From: Streptomyces apocyni
GTDB lineage: Bacteria > Actinomycetota > Actinomycetes > Streptomycetales > Streptomycetaceae
Length of the DNA stretch: 64,000 nt
Direction: 5' to 3'
NCBI RefSeq assembly: GCF_009739465.1
Contig: NZ_WHOM01000058.1
Location: forward strand, 1 to 64,000
Below, one piece after another: positions 59,554-64,000 of the stretch (the stretch's first letter is position 1; every line of letters starts with the position of its first letter). The notes under the pieces are model-generated. The model was given only the letters and a program-made list of their open reading frames with translations. It was not told the DNA's origin and made no database searches. Made by a program: the position numbers and the translations under genes.

Positions 59554-60729
59554 ATGCCCCACCACCTCACCGTCATCGGCGGCGGCTTCGCCGGACTCAC
59601 CGCGGCCATCACCGCCGCCGAGTCCGGCGCCCAGGTCACCCTGTACGAGTCCCACCACACCCTCGGCGGCCGCGCCCGCACCACCGAGGCGGGCCCGTAC
59701 CGCACCAACGAAGGACCGCACGCCCTCTACAACGGCGGCCCGCACTGGGCCTGGCTCAAGCAGCGCGGCCTGCTCCCGCCGCTCGCGCCCCTGCCGCCAC
59801 TGGAGGCAGCCCGGACGCGCCTACGCCACCGGGGCATGCCGCGCCGTCTCCCGCCGCTCGGCATGCTCAAGCTGCTGCGCCGCAAGCCCGAGCAGGCACC
59901 CGTGGACCGGGACTTCCTCTCCTGGGCCACGGACCAGGTCGGCGACGAAGGGGCCAGGGCAGCCGCCCACTACATCGCCGTCGCCCTCTTCCACCACGAC
60001 CCCGGCGCGCTCTCCGCCGCCTTCGTACACGAGCGGCTGCGCCGCGCGTTCAAGCTGCCGCCCGAGGCGCACTACCTGCGCGGCGGCTGGAGCGCGCTCA
60101 TCGATGTGATGGCGGCGCGTGCCTGGGACCTGGGCGTACGGATCGAGACGGCGGCCCGGGTCGACAGCGGCGCCCTCGCCGCCCATGCCCAGGACGGGCC
60201 GGTGATCGTCGCGACGTCGCTCGACGCCGCCCGCGGCCTGCTCGGCGACGCGTCGCTCCGCTGGGACAGCGGCCGTACGGTCCTGATCGACCTGGCCATA
60301 CGCCGCCGCAGGGGCGACGCCTTCATCGTCTCCGACCTCGACACGCCCGGTTGGGTCGAGCGCTTTTCGGCCGTCGACCCCACCCTCGCGCCCGCGGGCG
60401 AGCAGCTCATCCAGGGCCAGGTGCCGGTCGGGCCCGGCGAGTCCAAGGACGACGGGGTGCTGCGCGCCGAGGAGTTGCTCGACCTCGGCATGCCCGGCTG
60501 GCGCGAGCGCACCACCTGGCGCCGCGAGGCGCTGGCGAACGGCCGTACGGGGGCCCTGGACCGGCCCGGCACCACCTGGCGGGACCGGCCCGCCATCGAC
60601 CGCGGCGACGGCGTCTACCTCGCGGGCGATCAGGTGGCGGCGCCCGGGGTGCTCGCGGAGGTGTCCTTCACCAGCGCGGTCACAGCGGCGACGCTGGCGG
60701 TCGGGGCCAGTCGGCGTATCACCGCCTGA
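59554..60729 (+). CDS. FAD-dependent amine oxidase/phytoene desaturase-like protein
   Basis: A 391-residue flavoprotein. The dinucleotide-binding start HLTVIGGGFAGLTAAITAAE with YESHHTLGGRARTTE is a classical FAD motif; GDGVYLAGDQVAAPGVLAEV is the C-terminal FAD motif. The middle (YLRGGWSALIDVMAARAWDL, IVATSLDAARGLL) is as in NAD(P)-binding phytoene desaturase-like proteins. CCAAGGAGAC lies upstream of ATG 59554. Substrate unknown; no carotenoid genes are nearby. Confidence 0.87.
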   Translation: MPHHLTVIGGGFAGLTAAITAAESGAQVTLYESHHTLGGRARTTEAGPYRTNEGPHALYNGGPHWAWLKQRGLLPPLAPLPPLEAARTRLRHRGMPRRLPPLGMLKLLRRKPEQAPVDRDFLSWATDQVGDEGARAAAHYIAVALFHHDPGALSAAFVHERLRRAFKLPPEAHYLRGGWSALIDVMAARAWDLGVRIETAARVDSGALAAHAQDGPVIVATSLDAARGLLGDASLRWDSGRTVLIDLAIRRRRGDAFIVSDLDTPGWVERFSAVDPTLAPAGEQLIQGQVPVGPGESKDDGVLRAEELLDLGMPGWRERTTWRREALANGRTGALDRPGTTWRDRPAIDRGDGVYLAGDQVAAPGVLAEVSFTSAVTAATLAVGASRRITA

Positions 60730-60841
60730 CCTCAGCCCCTGACCGGCAACCACCGGTTCCGGCCGCGATTTTCGGCCGTCGTCGGCCACTCCGTACGAAA
60801 TCCGGATGCCCGTACGACTTTCGATGGCTATCGTCCGGAAT

Positions 60842-62143
60842 ATGGACCAAAGCACCGCCCCCGCACCCGAAACCACCACCGAAACCACCACCGAAGTCGC
60901 CACTGAAACCGGCACCGGGACCCCCATCGAAACCGGCATCGTCTTCCGTGAGGTCCCCGAGACGCAGATCGACCGCGCCCTCGCGCTGGCGTACCTCGTC
61001 TTCCACGAGTCGCCAGCCGAGGACAAGCGCAAGCACCACCACGAGGTGCTCCGGGACTGCCTGCGCATCGGGGCCTACGACGGCGACGAGCTGGTCGGCT
61101 TCGCCGGGGCGCACCCCTTCTCGCTCTCGGTCCCTGGTGGCGAACTCCCCTGTCCAGGGCTGACCTTCGTCTCCGTGGCCCCCACGCACCGGCGCCGCGG
61201 CGTGCTCGCCGGGATGATCGCGGAGCTGTACCGCGTCTGCGCGGCCAAGGGCTGGCCGATCGCTTCGCTCTGGGCCTCCGAAGCCGCCATCTACGGCCGG
61301 TTCGGCTTCGGCCCGGGCACCCGGGGCCGCTCGGTCGAGATCGACTCCCGCGAGCCGCTGCGGCTGCGCATCGCGCCCGACGCGCGCCCGCTGCGCCTGG
61401 TCGACCCCGCCGACGCGCCCGCGCTGCTCGCACCGTTCTACGAGCGCACCCGGGCGGCGCGCGGAGGCCGCGCCGCCCGCACCGACGAGTGGTGGCGCAA
61501 GGAGTGGATGGCGGAGAAGGACGACGAGGACGAGGCGCTCTCCCCGCCCCGGATCGTGGCGCTCGGCGAGCCGCTCGCCGGGTACGCGATCTACCGCACC
61601 AAGTCAGGCGACGACGCCCCCGGCATCGTCCAGGTCTACGAACTGGAGGCCGAAACCCCCGCCGTGGCCGCCGCGTTGTGGCGCTACCTCGCCAGTATCG
61701 ACCTGACCCGGAAGGTACGCGCCTGGGGCCGCCCGGTAGACGACGCGCTGCCGCTCTTCGCGGCCGACCGCGACCAGGTGCGGCTGACCGAGGAGTTCCC
61801 CGCCCTGTGGGTGCGCCTGCTCGACGTCCGTGCGGCGCTGCGCGGCCGCGCCTGGGCCGCCCCGGTCGACGTCGTCCTGGACGTACACGACGGCCACCTG
61901 CCAGTGAACTCCGGCCCACACCGCCTCACCGCGACCCCCGACGGCTGCGCCTACGACAGCACGACCGCCGCCGCCGACCTCTCGATCGACGTACGGGACC
62001 TGGCCGCCTGCTACTTGGGCGACACCCGCGTCAGTGAACTGGTCCGGGCGGGCCTGGCCACCGAGCACACGGCCGGAACGGCCGCCGCCCTCGACGCGGC
62101 CCTACACACACCCCAACTACCGCATACAGTGGACGAGTTCTAG
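60842..62143 (+). CDS. Eis-like GNAT acetyltransferase with SCP2-type C-terminus
   Basis: A 433-residue protein with the three-part layout of the Eis family: N-terminal GNAT (LTFVSVAPTHRRRGVLAGMI is the acetyl-CoA loop), a second degenerate GNAT (about 190-310), and an SCP2-like tail (VDVVLDVHDGHLPVNSGPHR). The Thr/Glu repeat at residues 10-30 comes from a short DNA repeat. ATG 60842 is 7 nt from a TATCGT box and could be leaderless. In mycobacteria Eis acetylates aminoglycosides and other amines; the substrate here is unknown. Stop overlaps the next gene's stop region by 4 nt. Confidence 0.88.
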   Translation: MDQSTAPAPETTTETTTEVATETGTGTPIETGIVFREVPETQIDRALALAYLVFHESPAEDKRKHHHEVLRDCLRIGAYDGDELVGFAGAHPFSLSVPGGELPCPGLTFVSVAPTHRRRGVLAGMIAELYRVCAAKGWPIASLWASEAAIYGRFGFGPGTRGRSVEIDSREPLRLRIAPDARPLRLVDPADAPALLAPFYERTRAARGGRAARTDEWWRKEWMAEKDDEDEALSPPRIVALGEPLAGYAIYRTKSGDDAPGIVQVYELEAETPAVAAALWRYLASIDLTRKVRAWGRPVDDALPLFAADRDQVRLTEEFPALWVRLLDVRAALRGRAWAAPVDVVLDVHDGHLPVNSGPHRLTATPDGCAYDSTTAAADLSIDVRDLAACYLGDTRVSELVRAGLATEHTAGTAAALDAALHTPQLPHTVDEF

Positions 62144-62616
62144 CTGTCCGCCCCCAGCTTCGCCAGCGCACCCTCCGTCAACCGGTACACCGTCCACTCG
62201 TCCTGCGGCATCGCACCCAACGACCGGTAGAACTGAATCGACGGCTCGTTCCAGTCCAGTACGGACCACTCAAGCCGCTCGTACCCACGCTCCACGCACA
62301 GCCGGGCGAGCTCGGTGAGCAGCGCCTTGCCATGGCCGCCGCCCCGCGCCTCGGGGCGTACGTACAGGTCCTCCAGGTAGATGCCGTGCACGCCGCGCCA
62401 GGTCGAGAAGTTGAGGAACCACAGCGCGAAGCCCACCGACTCGCCCTCGGCGTTCTCCGCGATATGCGCGTACGCGGCCGGGCGCTCCCCGAACAGCGCC
62501 TCGTGCAGCTGCTCGGGGGTGGCCCTGGCCGCGTCCGGCTCCCTCTCGTACTCGGCGAGTTCACGGACCATGGCGTGGATGACGGGGACATCTGCGGGTG
62601 TGGCGATACGGATCAT
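62140..62616 (-). CDS. GNAT acetyltransferase (diamine/SSAT-like)
   Basis: A 158-residue acetyltransferase starting MIRIATPADVPVIHAMVREL. YLEDLYVRPEARGGGHGKAL is the acetyl-CoA motif, ERLEWSVLDWNEPSIQFYRS the C-terminal part. The layout matches spermidine/spermine-type N-acetyltransferases. Convergent with the Eis-like gene. Confidence 0.9.
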   Translation of the reverse strand: MIRIATPADVPVIHAMVRELAEYEREPDAARATPEQLHEALFGERPAAYAHIAENAEGESVGFALWFLNFSTWRGVHGIYLEDLYVRPEARGGGHGKALLTELARLCVERGYERLEWSVLDWNEPSIQFYRSLGAMPQDEWTVYRLTEGALAKLGADS

Positions 62617-62624
62617 GCCCGCAG

Positions 62625-62692
62625 AATAGAGCCCGCCTGCCCGCCTGCCCGTCTCCCCTACCCGCCTGCCCGCCTGCCCGCGTGCCCGCCTA
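62625..62692. repeat. CCCGCCTG repeat before the ABC permease end
   Basis: About eight imperfect CCCGCCTG units separate the GNAT and permease genes. The last copy reaches the permease stop codon. Confidence 0.8.
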
Positions 62693-64000
62693 CTGCGCGC
62701 TGATCGCCGCCAGCACGTTCAGCCGCGCCGCCCGGCGCGCGGGCCAGATCGCCGCCAGTACGCCGACCACCAGCGCGATCAGCAGGAACAGGCCGAGCCT
62801 GCCCCACGGAAGCACCATCTCGTACGTGGCGAACGAGGAACCCGTCAGGCTGCCGCCCGCCCAGGCGAGGAAGATGCCCACGCCGATGCCGAGTACCGCG
62901 CCGAAGAGGGAGATGACGACCGACTCCAGGCGGACCATCTGCTTGACTCCGGTGCGGTCCAGGCCAATGGCGCGCAGCATCCCGATCTCGCGCGTGCGCT
63001 CGAAGACGGACATGGCCAGGGTGTTGACCACGCCGAGTACCGCGATCACGACGGCCATCCCGAGCAGCCCGTACATCAGGTACAGGATGGTGTTGATGAC
63101 TCCGGCGCTCTCCTGCTTGAGCTGCTCGTGGTTCTGGACGGTGAGCAGCGGGCTGTCGCCGAGCGCGTCGCGCAGCTTCTGGCCGAGACCGGCCGTGGCG
63201 CCGCCGTCGGCCTTCACCAGCACGCTGTCCAGCGAGTCGTTGAAGGCGTGCGGCTTGACGTCTTCAGTAGTGCCGAGGACCTCACCGGCGTAGTCGCTGC
63301 CCTCGTAGACGCCCGCGATCTGGAACGTCCGCTTCTTCTCCTTGCCGTCGTAGAACTCGAACTCCACCGTGTCGCCGGTGCTCCAGCCCTGCTTCTCGGC
63401 GGTCTGCCGGGAGACACCGATCCGGCCGTCGCCGAGGTCGGCGAGTGAACCGCTACGGAACTTCAGGTCGATGGTCTTGGCGAAGGCGTCGAGGTCGGTG
63501 CCGGTCATCGAGTGGTATCCGCCGGTGGTGGTGAAGCCCACGGTGCGGATCGGGGCGGCGGCGGCCACCCCCGGTACCTTGTCCAGCTTGGGCGCGGCGT
63601 TGTCCGGAAGCTGGTTGTTGGTCTGGGCGACCTTGTAGTCGGCGCGCAGGCCCTCGGTCGCCATCTTGTCGATGCCCGCCTGCGCCGAGTTGCCCGCCAC
63701 GGTCAGGGCGGTGATCAGGGTGAGGCCGATCATCAGCGCGGACGCGGTGGCGGCGGTACGGCGCGGGTTGCGCAGCGCGTTCTCCTTGGCCAGTTTGCCG
63801 CTGACGCCGAAGAGACGGCCGGTGACCTGGCCCGCGAGGGAGACCAACGGCCGGGAGAGCAGCGGGGCGAGCACGATCATGCCAGTCAGCGTGAGGGCCG
63901 AGCCGAGCATCGCGGGGCCAAGGCCCTCGCTGCCGTCGAGCGTGGTGACGTAGAGCATCACGGTGACGCCAGCCGCCGTGAGCAGGGCGCCGATGACGTT
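62690..64000 (-). CDS. FtsX/MacB-like ABC transporter permease, 5' end outside window
   Basis: Reading is open to the window edge, so only the C-terminal 436 residues are seen. Four or so spans in the FtsX arrangement: TLTGMIVLAPLLSRPLVSLA, ALMIGLTLITALTVAGNSAQ (start of the extracellular part), ILYLMYGLLGMAVVIAVLGV and GLFLLIALVVGVLAAIWPAR. The motif ERTREIGMLRAIGLDRTGVK is the coupling loop of these permeases. The extracellular domain spans about 63130-63690. Its ATPase is expected just beyond the window. Confidence 0.92.
   Translation of the reverse strand, partial: NVIGALLTAAGVTVMLYVTTLDGSEGLGPAMLGSALTLTGMIVLAPLLSRPLVSLAGQVTGRLFGVSGKLAKENALRNPRRTAATASALMIGLTLITALTVAGNSAQAGIDKMATEGLRADYKVAQTNNQLPDNAAPKLDKVPGVAAAAPIRTVGFTTTGGYHSMTGTDLDAFAKTIDLKFRSGSLADLGDGRIGVSRQTAEKQGWSTGDTVEFEFYDGKEKKRTFQIAGVYEGSDYAGEVLGTTEDVKPHAFNDSLDSVLVKADGGATAGLGQKLRDALGDSPLLTVQNHEQLKQESAGVINTILYLMYGLLGMAVVIAVLGVVNTLAMSVFERTREIGMLRAIGLDRTGVKQMVRLESVVISLFGAVLGIGVGIFLAWAGGSLTGSSFATYEMVLPWGRLGLFLLIALVVGVLAAIWPARRAARLNVLAAISAQ

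Overview
This is a 64-kb piece of a Streptomyces (or very close relative) chromosome. The evidence is a GC content near 72%, many GTG and TTG starts, C/G-ending codons and families typical of the genus: paired DUF5753 regulator/DUF397 genes, a BldD-type site before a CdgB-like diguanylate cyclase, DasR-type sites before amino-sugar genes, the HbpS-SenS-SenR redox system, and a CIRCE-controlled groEL2. I saw no rRNA, tRNA, prophage, transposase or CRISPR array. Almost everything is chromosomal housekeeping or regulation.

Layout. 1-9 kb: end of a small regulatory-type protein, an XPB-family DNA repair helicase and its helicase-associated partner with a secreted beta-propeller gene between them, then a HelD/HelR-like helicase. 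9-14 kb: CutC, a membrane protein, a CopA copper ATPase and a SAM methyltransferase. 14-24 kb: a PH-like acidic protein, a membrane Ser/Thr kinase fused to DUF4328, HD hydrolase, GNAT, a Uma2-type nuclease with an early in-frame stop, MurQ, and a MarR-like regulator divergent from a DUF4097/ABC exporter operon. 24-29.3 kb: a block of small regulatory genes holding DUF1876, a Phd/PIN toxin-antitoxin pair with a large palindrome over the antitoxin start, an XRE/DUF397 pair, a HTH protein with a hairpin leader, and an antitoxin/PIN/unknown three-gene operon.

29.3-38 kb: two tandem AGCS amino-acid symporters, groEL2 with two CIRCE elements, a cold-shock protein, a CysO/MoaD-like sulfur carrier, and threonine synthase behind a SAM-I riboswitch. 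37-41 kb: glucosyl-3-phosphoglycerate synthase and the OtsA/OtsB trehalose pair. 41-51 kb: amino-sugar metabolism (orphan sugar-binding lipoprotein, SIS isomerase, PfkB kinase, NagA, NagK) interleaved with ArfB, a flavin reductase, CdgB and a membrane-anchored carbohydrate-binding protein. 51-57 kb: TerD, an M1 peptidase whose signal peptide lies out of frame with any start codon, and HbpS-SenS-SenR. 57-64 kb: FUSC exporter, pentapeptide-repeat protein, FAD amine-oxidase-like enzyme, an Eis-like acetyltransferase, a GNAT, and the end of a FtsX-type ABC permease.

The most interesting signals are regulatory. They are the SAM-I aptamer in front of thrC, DasR-like operators at three separate loci including cutC, the 16-bp perfect inverted repeat over a toxin-antitoxin start, repeated GCAACGA operators in a divergent promoter, and a three-gene PIN operon with an unknown third member. 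Two genes look damaged near the 5' end (Uma2 and M1 peptidase). Short perfect tandem repeats are unusually frequent at gene edges and in linkers. All gene names are from recognising the translated sequence by eye; no database search was run.
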